Origin: Sphingomonas sp. KR3-1
Lineage (GTDB): Bacteria; Pseudomonadota; Alphaproteobacteria; Sphingomonadales; Sphingomonadaceae
Direction of reading: 5' to 3'
Assembly: GCF_040049295.1 (NCBI RefSeq)
Contig: NZ_JBDZDQ010000001.1
Location: 558,001 to 622,000 of the forward strand
DNA: 64,000 nucleotides
The notes beneath the pieces are model-generated. The model saw only the letters and a program-made list of their open reading frames with translations. It did not search any database and was not told where the DNA came from. Shown piece by piece: positions 55,201 through 60,078 of this stretch; the stretch's first letter is position 1; each line of letters starts with the position of its first letter. The position numbers and the translations under genes are program-made.

Positions 55201-58032
55201 GCCATCGTCTTCTTTGAAGCTGATATTGCCCGTCGCGCTCGTCAGGCCGGTGACGCTGCCGACCTTGCTCACGATGTAAGTCGCATCGTCGAGCAGGATG
55301 TCGCCATGCGCCTCGACGTTCAGCGTGTCGGCGACGAAGCCGCCGTACACCCCGACGTTACCCTCGTCCGAGATCAGCTTGAGCGTGTGGACGGGAACGA
55401 GCCACGTGTTGGGAGTACCAGTATCGACGTACAGATCGCCGACCGAGCGTATCGTGACGTTGGCGTTGGTGCCCCAGCTGAAGTAGGGAAAAGAGCTGAA
55501 CCGGTTCGCGCCGGTTAACAGCAGGTCGGTACCGGCAATTGCCTCAAAAACACTATTGCTTCCCTGAACACTCGCGCCGCTGTCCTGCTTGATCGCGTAG
55601 GTGGCGCGGAGTGAAATGTCGGCTCCGAAGATTGTGCCGGCGGCCTGGGTGAGCGTGCCGTTCGGCGCGACCAGTTCCACCCGACCGACGTCCGCTCGGC
55701 CGACATCCCCGTCGACCGTGAAGTCGCCGTTGTTATAGACAGAGACGTTCGTGCCGATCAGCCGATGATAGGTATCGACAGCGACGGTGTTGCCATTGCT
55801 GCCGATCTGGATGTCGCGAGCGGCCTCAGCGGTCAGCGAACTGGCGGTGAGGCCGGGGCCCACGACGACATCGCCACTCTCGCCATACAGGCTGACATTG
55901 CCGAGCGCACCGTGGAGGTAGAGTTTCATCGCGTCGCCGCGAATCCGCACATTGCTGCCGGTGCCGCCGGTGGCCATCGAAACAAGGCTCTGGTCGCCCA
56001 GATGGTTGCCCGTCTGGTTCAGGTCGATCCCGGTGACGGCGTTGAGGGTGAAGCTGGTGCCCAGGCTGATCGTGCCGCTGGTCTGCCGGATCGCGCCGCC
56101 CCGCGAAGTGAGCGACAGCGCGTTGCCCGCATGGATAACGCCGCCGAGAACGAGATTGCCGTCCATCGCGAGCGTGATGTTGCCACCCGCGCTCAGATCC
56201 CCGAACTCGGTGTAGCCGCCGTCGGAGCTGAGGTTGATCGCGCCGCCCGCGGTCACGAACAGCCCGCCGGAGTTCAGTGCGTTCGTGCCCGAAGACGTCG
56301 CATTGCCCCCGACGGTGAACCGCGCGAGCGAGAAGGTGTTCACCTTGAAATCGAGATTGCCCGTCGCGTTGACCGTGACGCGCTCGCCATCGGCGGAATT
56401 GGCGGTGAGGCTGGTGAAGCTGTTGGCGCCGCCCAGGTCGATCTCGCCGGCGGCATTGGCGACGACGGCGCCGCCGCCCGAAATGAAGCCACCCGTCTCA
56501 CGGATCGCGCCGGCATCCGCAGTCAGCGTCAATGTGTCGCCGAGCAGCATCCCGAACTCGTTCGACAGCGTGATGCCGCCGGTCGCGTGGACCGTCACCG
56601 CCCCCTGGGACTGGCCGTAGCCGATATTGGCGTCGCCAATGACCTTGAACGACCCACCGCCGCCCAGCGACAGCTCCAGGCTGCCAGAGCTGATCGAGCC
56701 GGTGGTGGTATCCATGAAGCCACGCGCGCCGAGCGTGACCTTGCCGGGCGCACTGATCGCGCCGGTGAGGATGACCCCGTCCTCGTCGCCGATATAGGCG
56801 AGGTCGCCCGTGACAGTGGTGAAATCGCCGAGCTTGTCGACCTTGTTGGCGCTGAACGAGTTGAAGTTGATGCCCGTCTGCGCACTGGCGGTCAGCGTGT
56901 CCGCCGTGATCACGCCGGCGTACTGCTTGATATCGGTATTGTCGCTGTGGAGATTGACGGTGGCGCCGGTCTCGCCGACATCGCCGCGCAGCAGCACGTT
57001 CTCGGACGCGACGAAGTCTACCTTGGGACCCGCGACCGACCCGCCATAGGTGGTGACGTATCCCGCCCCGACGTTGGCAAGCGGCGCCGCCGCCGCGACG
57101 CCGTTCACGATATCGTGGTTCGCGCTGAGCACGATCGCGCCGGTCTCGTCGGTCCCGACCGTGGTGGCGCTGATCGTGCCGGTGTTCATGATGCTGGCCA
57201 CCAGGCCCGGCTTCGAGACCGCCGCGACGAACACGCGGTTGCCGCTGATGTCGCCCGCCAGGTTGATCGCATCGGTGCCGGAAGTGCCGGCGCCGTCCGC
57301 CACCTCGAAGCTCAGCAGGTCCATGTCGTCGGTCGAAGTCGGCCGGAAGCTGATCTGGTATTTGGACGCCGAGCCGACGAGCACATTGCCGCCGTCCTGC
57401 GCCGAGATGCTCGACCCGGCCTCGGTGGTGACCACCGGCGCCACCAGCGCGATCGCGCCGCCATGGCTGGCGATCTGCGCGCCGTTCTGCACGGTGATGT
57501 TGCCGGTCCCCGCCCCGGTGAAGCCGAAGCTGGTCGAGCTGCCGTCGAGGAAGCCGCCGGCGCTGCTGTCGGTCGCGCGATCGAGCGCCGCGGTGGTGAC
57601 GAGCAGGCCGCCGGTGCTCACCCGCGCATTGGCGCCGATCACCACGCCATTGGCGTTGTAGATCCAGATATTGCCGCCGGTCGTGCCGCCCGCCGAGCCG
57701 ATCGTGCCGTTGAGGTTGCCGTTGATCGTGCTGCCCGCGCCGCCCACGCGGTTGAGCACGATGTCGCTGCGATTGGCGAAGACGAAGTTCGCGGTATCGC
57801 CGCTGTTGATGTCGAACTTGTCCCAGTCGATCACCGTGCGCGATCCGCCCAGCGTCACCGTCGTGGTGTTGGGCACCGATTGGTCGATCGACGGCCCCGC
57901 GCCGTTGCTCTGCGCAGGGGTTGCGCCCTGGACGAGCTGCGCCTGCGCGGGCGCGGCCCAGAATGCGGCGAGCGCGAGCGCACCAAAGGCCGAGGTGGTG
58001 AACAGGCGGCTGCGGCGGCGGGGGGCGGACAT
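37267..58032 (-). CDS. Giant two-partner secretion exoprotein (TpsA, haemagglutinin/YDG-MBG family)
   Basis: A 6,921-residue exoprotein. The signal is MSAPRRRSRLFTTSAFGALA to AQA (residues 1-32). The TPS secretion domain follows (about 35-300) with TVIDWDKFDINSG, SDIVLNRVGG, INGNLNGTIG and the variant NANGVVIGANA. Residues 300-6,200 are beta-helix-like repeats; SDTGxI/V turns such as LTSDTGDIT recur at least eight times. The only cysteines I found are CNC at 5058/5060 and CGC at 5568/5570. The end holds an MBG-like domain, six YDG repeats and another MBG domain. No membrane anchor or sortase-type signal is visible. The ATG at 58032 has GAGGG 8 bp upstream and lies 11 bp after the tpsB stop. 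Expected export is through TpsB; adhesion or matrix formation is inferred from the family. Confidence 0.93.
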   Translation of the reverse strand: MSAPRRRSRLFTTSAFGALALAAFWAAPAQAQLVQGATPAQSNGAGPSIDQSVPNTTTVTLGGSRTVIDWDKFDINSGDTANFVFANRSDIVLNRVGGAGSTINGNLNGTIGSAGGTTGGNIWIYNANGVVIGANARVSTGGLLVTTAALDRATDSSAGGFLDGSSTSFGFTGAGTGNITVQNGAQIASHGGAIALVAPVVTTEAGSSISAQDGGNVLVGSASKYQISFRPTSTDDMDLLSFEVADGAGTSGTDAINLAGDISGNRVFVAAVSKPGLVASIMNTGTISATTVGTDETGAIVLSANHDIVNGVAAAAPLANVGAGYVTTYGGSVAGPKVDFVASENVLLRGDVGETGATVNLHSDNTDIKQYAGVITADTLTASAQTGINFNSFSANKVDKLGDFTTVTGDLAYIGDEDGVILTGAISAPGKVTLGARGFMDTTTGSISSGSLELSLGGGGSFKVIGDANIGYGQSQGAVTVHATGGITLSNEFGMLLGDTLTLTADAGAIRETGGFISGGGAVVANAAGEIDLGGANSFTSLTANSADGERVTVNATGNLDFKVNTFSLARFTVGGNATSSGTNALNSGGLFVTAGGAINLSSDGGYTEFGDLSAGGNITLAMDGNLVLGGVIHAGNALSLTSRGGAIRQTSGTISLGTSFTLNAVTGIDLNQTGNHLGDQSLVSMATGGTGSNVRIRGDAMKLYLHGALGNVSLYGESGDVVVGPGLTASSLTAEAARDIQIGSNGNTVAVDTYHRLIGTNVSVYNNGDFTVDGDVGRADVGRVELVAPNGTLTQAAGTIFGADISLRATYAIKQDSGASVQGSNSVFEAIAGTDLLLTGANRFSSFPYFSWGTNANVTIRSVGDLYVDTGTPNTWLVPVHTLKLISDEGNVGVYGGFVADTLNVEAHGDILLDDATYIVSKVGSVTGLTSATGNISFKEDDGFDIAGDISAAGLVHLDTSGAITASAGHLSADTLELTSGSSATLNVAGNLKLGAVDSGSVGGGNFILNSDGDIELTGAVHSASVLSLTTSNGAVTTNGGTVSAFETDVSASGAISLVSNNYANFWAVSTGGGDIHLAGDFDLRFGASTTGALIVDAHGQAISNSDVRVGSLSISAGTGISLTSGGGYTVDIGSFSGLATTNGSISVDIAGDIKLDGDVTAGGTGRTVSLNAGGSILQNSGAITGDALSLSSSGNVSLGGANNFQSIANLNVGGDLTLRNLGSINLDPSNSGGYSSGGQLSLTSDTGDITAGNIVTASKLTASAVNGSILLGGGGHQIDSLGTLTAGGDIEIGTSSTGFSLTGNITATNLTLLAQNGGIIQNTGTTITADHLTATANGGISIDQLNAVGTVDGLNANLFTTGHNIAFRNAGDITLDGLIDARGGTLRLTSNTGGITQNNGAGIYVLADQLFLSGVGDVLLNSTSNNIATLIGASSTNGGILYRDANGFDIAGNITATTALTGGVSLRTAGPGSITQSGGIIDVDYLGAITVGGGSVTLNQANRIHKLIATSGNGTLSLNTTADLLIDQPVYFGTVSLNSGGAITESTNGSFSAGTANLSAVTGINLPGGSPSGNNSIQNFGTITNTTSGGINIVNYSGLGTSLTGFITAAGQTVSISDIAGGINQTGGGIAADTLNLSATGGISATRNNVVANLGTLSAGGAIAFTNVGSFNISQSTDATGNSLTLSSIGGAITQRAGTTLTADTIALAADTTISQAPGAALHATNLSLDVDGNVTLGEANDFTNIIGLAVGGNLTLRNYGSIDLSPGFSSFGYGSGGALILISDTGNINSTNEGVLTSRLTAYAAGSISLAGTLASLGTITAGQSILLTTYNGNMVLTGNVTGRNISLYGNTGLSQTGGIIDADRLNVITNGNISLTGANQIDVVGRLDTDQYDSGTGHDITLHNVGAIVLDYQIEAPDGTVTLTSDTGGISQTIFSSLFTAGTLNASAAGDIVLDYAGNNVGRVTGLQSSSGNITFNEADGFDIYGDITTPGSVSLSSGGAIETYTGHLSADTLAVTAGDEVSLSAIGNIKLGAVDTSGGGLTSGGNFYLGTDGDIALTGAVTTGNHDLILETTGGAITTNGGTVSVNYNGVGGVTYATAKGGIDLVSAGNALIWATSTNGGDVNLTGDNDVYFMVNTGGDLTVNAGGSAGNNSDVIARSVGITAGTGISLYDQTVTINVGSYRYLTVADGFIDVENQGDINLDGNVTAAGGNSGNSIRLNSSLGSLLQNSGTISGYGVELDAAQSVTQDASATVVAGDNGLSLRGTDVSLLGANEIPSINTYTVTHDLTLRAVGSINMSGSANQAGSNHYTTLISDTGDIIGGPINAARLSATATNGKLVFNYGNNHIGSLGDLTAKNTGGTDIDIFSDSLLGLTGDITGGGVNIYATQGVNQTGGAITADRLYTGTNGDLLLGGANNFGQLLDFGHGNGKNVTIRNLGSITLPGTANSVGTLTLTSDTGSIGQTSAITVTSLIAHAATGINLTQANNFTTLSGLTTGTGDIRIADTGGFAIEGDITAPGTVALASTGNITTGTTTVGSVTTPHGKVDADTLTVSAVNATVYTAGDIKLGASSVSSGFTLVSDGNIDLTATSTFNAASLIANAGSITQSGGIVTGNTVVIGAAGSITLDKNNSLSSFGGTSTGGGAVTFNNVGTSTLDLSISTTGNAVVTTAGGVLGAYIRASDLSLTAGGAIDLTFNTDVNSVSKLVTTSGSVRFTDNNSFQILGDVTAGTSALGTVDLRANTGSISQFDGTIKGDDVHLTSVGNLSQVGTTSRIVANTIALSGYAIIFNGANSFNSTGSSVSVATNGGLILRNAGSIDLDALGGFTSGGNLALTSDNGSITATGAIAATALSALAEHGTISFGNAANSFTYLGVVSASGDATITTSSTSLSLLNNISVGGRLTLGAQGAITQTSGTLQAASLYATAGGGAGAITLGAGNDVDTLGALTATGDVSFRDIDGFEIQGNVSGDHVSLAAGGQIYEKNGSTLTANHLTASAVDGLQLNQAANSIQYIDSLTLSGASGGSLGIASSGGDMHLAGNVAAAGQYVTFYVAGGSFLQDSGTITAANLGFTTSDGGVTLGANNIASLGSINVRDDFTANADLSSGVLGLNGNIVVGGTTTITNSAGITQGQAGSINTYNLNLITAGTLDMGNVINMVGGQANIEMGSGSFLSYLDLNLRLNATGAATITSYGNINFTGAGSSSADTLTLSAANGIYSGAGAGGQIAVEHLGAVTNSGSGGIALNLLGNVTLEGDVTAAGQTVLITAEDGLSQATGNVITANRLNVTTTGTNASAILDNANLVGTFGLNVTGDATLRSALVTTIAPSLSVGGSLTVNTPADITMNNGTVGGTLALYSGGAIYSNGYLSANRLTGSAAGDFYLDLTNLNYLDAIESGEDIQINASSANLNIVGDITAAGGIELSGHTLSQSAGTITAATGIGLSTDGAITQTGGRVIANYISATGGDISLLGANQVGATGNYLNSSGLSIAFRNQGDIVANSDFSFYYGGGLLTLISDTGSITQSTALGVGYVKLQAATGIDFSNSGNTIGSISEATNSTSGGIVLVNSGDLRVDGGITATGQAVSLTSVNGAVSQAPAGIISANSLGVSAQTGVQLHANNNIREITGLSNAVSGGISFNNFLGYELTGNVTAAGQQVTLDSSYGGLTQSGGIITAGNVTSSADGLIRLDMANNVGSTTASSFSSNNGNIFFRSANAILLGTVNAPGLLSLTADTGDITQTVAISADRLAASAVGGDVVLDQLNTIGTLNDVAALDGISLRTSTGLTLDGEITAHDLVKLVAGGDITQVGTGAIHSDFLEATSGVGAANGISLLNHNQVGQATLNSNGKDLRFRNTGDFALGNISAAGHIVEMISDTGSVTQLAGTSILAGTFSATGTNVVLDNTGNQISRIGLISTGSDLSLRNTVALQIDQIDAAGHTVTINNGDNVTGGNIIADKLTLNLTGGYVDLSTANHVASLGGFSGYQLSFTNDESFTISGAIQNGMYQTFLTSLNGAISMAAGGAVNSGGITVQAATGISLSGSMGYVYGATTTTGDVTLSGWGLDIQGDISGDTVTLSGTVPGGFVRQTSGSITANLLNGASSGDFDLTGGTNHIAALGTFSTNGHINITSLDAVDLTGNIDTGDTLTLNAGGAVSQTGGRIKGYWLDITAAGDIDLGATNLIDGGGSIRLFGDDVTFVNDGSFVIDQINAGTHAIDLTSLNGNIWQSNVMAGGSITASAHGSLSLNQGNAIDTIGKLSAGTELTYNSSIAYELTDDITAGTTVTLNGSSGINQTGGAISGQSLIVAAGSADLRQANTVGQLGGATTSGDFLFRNVGDIELWGSTNSVVGGKFGLYSDTGSVTNPGALFTANIIDITAAGGINLNGGSFNYIDHLTTQAGDITVITTSNIVAGNLISAPGTVDLTVGRITAGSVKANLLNVDATGDDIELTGDNEIGRLGYLFGDNISLAVGQTAITGYINATNSIAFVRSGLATDFALTTAGGALRAQMISVSNTGSAGTATLSNITTPASALELNFNFNGNASVTASSSAIYLNNATVDGDLALHASGTISNSGAHSAISGTISAESNTGDVSLNFGTDTVGHFGDILAGGHVGLGAASVDLTGTVQSGGGVLFLTANNGAVTQAGGSLIASDRIEGSATGDFLLTGANHISTLGAITAANGDIAVATDRSLTIDADVSTDRSHSISLISTLASGPAIQNSAAGVLHTGTLNVQAVGDVVLSGQDILRLGLIDPTLFSFSQAATYDITTDIVADAVVLASTAGEITQSGGVIHAASATLTAQNGITLLGNNAIGSLSLSTLAGDIDVNNIGDLTLTSLDSPGNARVTVTGGGLTIGAPTITVAGDLSLAADNNIAIASAIDAEGDVSVTSQSGAVNLFTVRAGDDITVGALGAVSITGASIGSSGNDSEGDGHNMVFGGDSVTFGASNAAGIVAANALLFNGATGSVTINAGAGGAAVNLDSMDQAVSINALGTIQAQANTGDLLLDSVSGGSVSLSSVLGAVNVNSAQVSGDYTLFSHTGFSAGALSPCNCGIANLTIIQETGDLFLPSSMGASGNILITVAGGALDADPGVQLGATGNVEIHASDIGIGGLGGADVALFASNGTIDVRDFVIVGHDYRLEGASFSSAALSPLALPGTQTGTWTINAAGGLSLGGLNLSYNGDIDLTAAGLVDDGSVTSNLGSISIDAPTIDLQDLLAAGSVNLTSSGGSISLFSATGTAGNVTLDADTVAVGGFVTAGLGVSATARNGDARVGYATAGADLLVSAVNGDAILRQATLTGATGDLTIQSDTGIAVLGADDYLGIASDNYLERAAGSTGTVNVLGGTGASVNLDHSAALGQVSGDRVDINVLGGGDLTIDALLATNQAASAYLEGGSLTVNRATGYSIDLVAADGDLTLGSGGFTTDYVDFFAAGTLDATAVPNLYGSTHFYAEAGTIRAAGIGSGGDLELYSNTGGITVAALDAAGDATVSAYGDLAIDRIALTGGGQFSAGGTATVRSLTAMDGFALVALGNVTLGADAGATAGATHTVVTGGTLAGCGCGSGGGTVVSLGGDVTVNLLDMSGIFDTVASNSGNVDVRVTSGDLGIYTLAGHDIAASAGGVLTLMDAESSGGSFALTAADFGSLTLSPTLFGGATRMGDVTIIDTAGNLNSSGWLASSGDIHVEAQGGAITGGLILDATGDVTAIGQGVSLQQVTGRDVTIDAGTGAAGISNSLSIGRNYILTAGDFAGNALAAGGARTGSATITDTVGNFDFGSTDLAFGGAISISAAQGLLNIGHLQAGSAISLNAAGDLSLASATLTGTGANTLSLVAGGGLLLGAIDDLSIASTNVFSNAGTSLTTDVHAGLGLAFNLYSADRLGDINGGTVEIRTRTGDLTLGDIAAIGAVVVNGPSGTLTLGDVTTNAGHINILGQGDVTTGDLSGHFVINLGASAGSLRFGTITGGDVALTAAGGIAGTSVSANTLGVVAVSGDVDLGATASHVASLGTVTVNNGDFTFYNAPAIALDGNVDVANGTVALYSDAGLAQGTGTSIRAQRLEGGIFGPAQLNGSNRIAALGQFSSNGFSLANDIALAVDGQVDAGGGSAVIASHGGMTLTANGRIVSSAAGDAITLASDGLFTNLRGADALSASAGRWLVYTQAGGNPGHSDPSNDFGGLAGTSYYGDAYDFGTLGFAAAPNAGNRFVYGYRPVLTVTPSSLRLVYDGTAPTVTATVAGLVHGDSAADAWSGAADISGVGSNAGTYFAYASLGSLASEMGYSFAFVPGTVIIDPRVISVVLNANDRTYDGTTGATGTLTLNGVIAGDTVTANAASMTFDDKNAGTRAVTAGGITLSGASAGNYIVSATTTDLADILAKAITATLTANARTYDGTTAATGTLALNGLVGNDQVSAGAGAIAFDSKNAGTRTATASGITLSGTDAGNYTVNASATALADILAKAITATLAASDRSYDGTTAATGTLSLAGVIGNDQVSAAGSYAFDTKNAGTGKTVTASGIALSGADAGNYSVNVSTTALASILAKAITATLAANGRTYDGTSVATGTLSLNGVISGDAVGASAASIAFDGKNAGSHTATASGIALTGADAANYTVNGSATALATILAKAISATLTADGRVYDGTAAATGTLALNGVLSGDQVTVGSTGIAFDSKNAGSRTATASGLTLGGADAANYTIGGTATGTATITPRAITATATADGRTYDGTTAATGRIALTGVISGDTVSGAATYRFADANAGTGKAVQVSGLALSGVDAANYTVSLSGAAVTADIARRSITVTAKDATKIFGQPDPALGYSVTTGSLVNGDAFSGALARDAGEQAGRYVIGLGTLALSANYLLTVVPGTLAISFTQSGADASDALKMLRVNVGIRFSVNQDPSRNLEGDGAQGAGSDGDK
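37625..39140 (-). repeat. Six tandem YDG repeats in tpsA
   Basis: Six units of about 82-84 residues (around 250 bp) each begin near R-x-YDGT-x-x-ATG and contain DxKNAGT/S, a GxxLxGxDAxNY strand and a linker ILAKAITATL. The units are strongly alike at DNA level (each has GTGCCGTCATA or a near form on the plus strand at about 37849, 38089, 38340, 38590, 38838 and 39090). Such arrays act as stalks and change in copy number by recombination. MBG-like domains flank the array at about 39141-39375 and 37405-37624. Confidence 0.88.
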
Positions 58033-58043
58033 GATCATATCCC

Positions 58044-59750
58044 TCAGAAAATCGAGGCCGAAAGGCTGACAAGGAAGCGGTCGCCGGGCTTGGGCGCGGT
58101 CGGCGCCACCCGGTCGAAGGGGTGCGCCCAGGCGGCGTCGAGCGAGAGCCACGGGCCGATCTGGGCGCGGATGCCGTAACCGGCGGAGCGCAGCGTCACC
58201 TGGTCGGCGCCGGGCCCGATATTGGTCAGCCGCACCGCGTCGAGGAACGCATAGGGCCGGAAGGCCGAGCGCTTGGCAAAGGCGAAGGGCGCGGTGCTGA
58301 TCTCGAGCGTCGAGCCGAGCGCGCGGTCGCCCGAAGCCGCCGACGGATCATAGCCGCGGCCGATCGAGAGCGTGCCGGCGCTGAACTCCTCGTACGAGAG
58401 CAGCGGCGTGTCGGTATATTGCCAGCTGGTCGAGATGCTGGCGGTGAGCGGGCCGAACAGCCGCGCGGCGACCTGGACGTCCGCGCGGACCACGGTAGCA
58501 TCCGGACGGCCGCCGAAGCGCGAGGCAAGCGGATTGCCGAAGGGCGTGGCGCCCAGCCCGTCGATCCCCTTGCGCAGCTCGATCGAGCCGGTCGCCGCCA
58601 CCGAATGCGCGGCGAGCTCGCGCGGCGCGACATGGCCGTCGAGCCGGGCGTAGAACACGCGCAGCTTGTCGTCGGTCAGGGTCGCGATGCCGCCGCCGAA
58701 ATCGACCTTCTGGTCGATCCATTCCAGCCCGCCGGCCACGTTCAGATTGTAGCGGCGGTGGCGCAGGATCGGGTAGGTCAGCCGGGCATTGCCGGCAAAG
58801 CTGTTGCCGATCAGGTCGAGCGGCTTGAGCGCCGCGCCCGGCCGGGTCCGCGCGAACGAACCGGACAGGTCGAGCTGGAGCCCCTCCCCGCCGATCTTGA
58901 GCGTCTCGGTTGCCTGGATGACGCGCTGCTCGGGGCTGGCGAGCGTGCCATAGCCGACGATCGAGGTGCGCTCGCCGAGTGCGGTGAAGCTGTTGTAGTC
59001 TACCCGCGCGGTGGCGAGGTCGCGGCCGATCGACTCCGAGCCGTAATTGTTGATCGCGAAGCTCGCGGTGACCGGGGTGCGCGACACCGCGATGTCGAGA
59101 TCGACTGCGCCATTGCCGCCCGGCGCCTGCCTGAGCGAGGCCTGGACGACCACGCCCGGCACGTCCGAGGCGAGCAGCAGATAGCGCTGGGCGACATTGA
59201 GGTCGAACGGCGCCAGCCCCTTGAGTTTGTCGAGATAGCGCGCGACCTGGCGCTGCGCCGGCCCGGCATCGCCGTGATAGCTGACCGACTCGACATGCGC
59301 CTCGGTGACCGAAAGGATCAGCCGGCCATCGGCGATGCGCTGCTCGGGAATGGTCACCGCCGCCAGCACGCCGCGGCGCAGGTAGAGCGCGGCGAGCCGG
59401 TCGCGGATCGTGCAGGCCGCGGACACGGGCACCTGCTTGCCGATCAGGTCGGCATAGGCGAGCGCGACCCGCTCGTCCGACAGCGCGAGCCTGCCCGCGC
59501 CCTGGATATCCACCCCGGTCAGCGTGAGCTTCAGGTCGCTGCCGGCAAAGGGACACGGCCCCACTTCCATGTCGCGGAACAGCTCGCCGCGCGGGGCGGC
59601 CGGCACCGGCGCCTGTTGCGCCGGATTGAGCTGCTGGCGCGAGGGCAGCACCTGCGCCGCCGCGGGTGTCGCGAGCGCGGTCCCGGCAAGCAGCAACAGC
59701 CCGGTAAAGGCCTTGGTCCCCAGGGCAGCATGCGGCGCGGCATTCGGCAT
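58044..59750 (-). CDS. Two-partner secretion transporter TpsB (ShlB/FhaC/HecB family)
   Basis: A 568-residue Omp85-superfamily outer-membrane pore that exports the giant TpsA. A signal (MPNAAPHAALGTKAFTGLLL to PAAAQ) and a Gln/Pro-rich helix region are followed by POTRA domains (DLKLTLTGVDIQGAG, RDRLAALYLRRGVLAAVTIPEQRI and ARYLDKLKGLAPFDLNVAQRYLL). The 16-strand barrel includes the conserved loop motif SIGRGYDPSAASGDRALGS, a form of the family's RGY motif, and ends LVSLSASIF. The chosen ATG at 59750 gives the signal directly. Only 11 bp separate it from tpsA, the usual TPS order. Confidence 0.92.
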   Translation of the reverse strand: MPNAAPHAALGTKAFTGLLLLAGTALATPAAAQVLPSRQQLNPAQQAPVPAAPRGELFRDMEVGPCPFAGSDLKLTLTGVDIQGAGRLALSDERVALAYADLIGKQVPVSAACTIRDRLAALYLRRGVLAAVTIPEQRIADGRLILSVTEAHVESVSYHGDAGPAQRQVARYLDKLKGLAPFDLNVAQRYLLLASDVPGVVVQASLRQAPGGNGAVDLDIAVSRTPVTASFAINNYGSESIGRDLATARVDYNSFTALGERTSIVGYGTLASPEQRVIQATETLKIGGEGLQLDLSGSFARTRPGAALKPLDLIGNSFAGNARLTYPILRHRRYNLNVAGGLEWIDQKVDFGGGIATLTDDKLRVFYARLDGHVAPRELAAHSVAATGSIELRKGIDGLGATPFGNPLASRFGGRPDATVVRADVQVAARLFGPLTASISTSWQYTDTPLLSYEEFSAGTLSIGRGYDPSAASGDRALGSTLEISTAPFAFAKRSAFRPYAFLDAVRLTNIGPGADQVTLRSAGYGIRAQIGPWLSLDAAWAHPFDRVAPTAPKPGDRFLVSLSASIF

Positions 59751-59858
59751 CGATCGGCCTTCGTTCTTGCGAGAAATGGAAACTGGGAGGTCGCGGGTCC
59801 CCACGACCCGGGCCAGCGATCCTGCGCGCGAAAGGTACCGCAGCTGCCGGGAACCGTC

Positions 59859-59878
59859 TGTCGCTACTAATAGTGACA
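59859..59878. promoter_or_regulatory. 8-4-8 inverted repeat upstream of tpsB (site 1)
   Basis: TGTCGCTA-N4-TAGTGACA, one mismatched pair, about 109 bp upstream of the tpsB start. A second copy, TGTCGCTA-N4-TAGGGACA, stands at 61327-61346 between the two regulatory genes. Equal arm and spacer lengths make it a likely binding site for one of those regulators. Confidence 0.6.
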
Positions 59879-60030
59879 GCAGCGGAACGACGCCGCGGAA
59901 TGTGCGGGCTCCGCCGCGGCGCACGCGGTGCCCTGGCCGGAAAACTCCAAACCCCATTTTGACGCAGCTCCCCCCGCGCTCGGGCAGGCTCAGCCCGAAG
60001 CATGCGGCCTAGGCAGCGGCTCGGGCGGGG

Positions 60031-60053
60031 AATAGCTCCCATATGGGGCTATT
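60031..60053. promoter_or_regulatory. 23-bp palindrome between the LuxR-type gene and tpsB
   Basis: Outer arms AATAGC and GCTATT enclose the core CCCATATGGG, with one mismatched pair. It begins 26 bp past the LuxR-type gene's stop. It could be a regulator site for tpsB or a transcript-end hairpin; there is no T-run. Confidence 0.5.
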
Positions 60054-60078
60054 CTGGATCGGCGTTTTGGAGGTGCGG

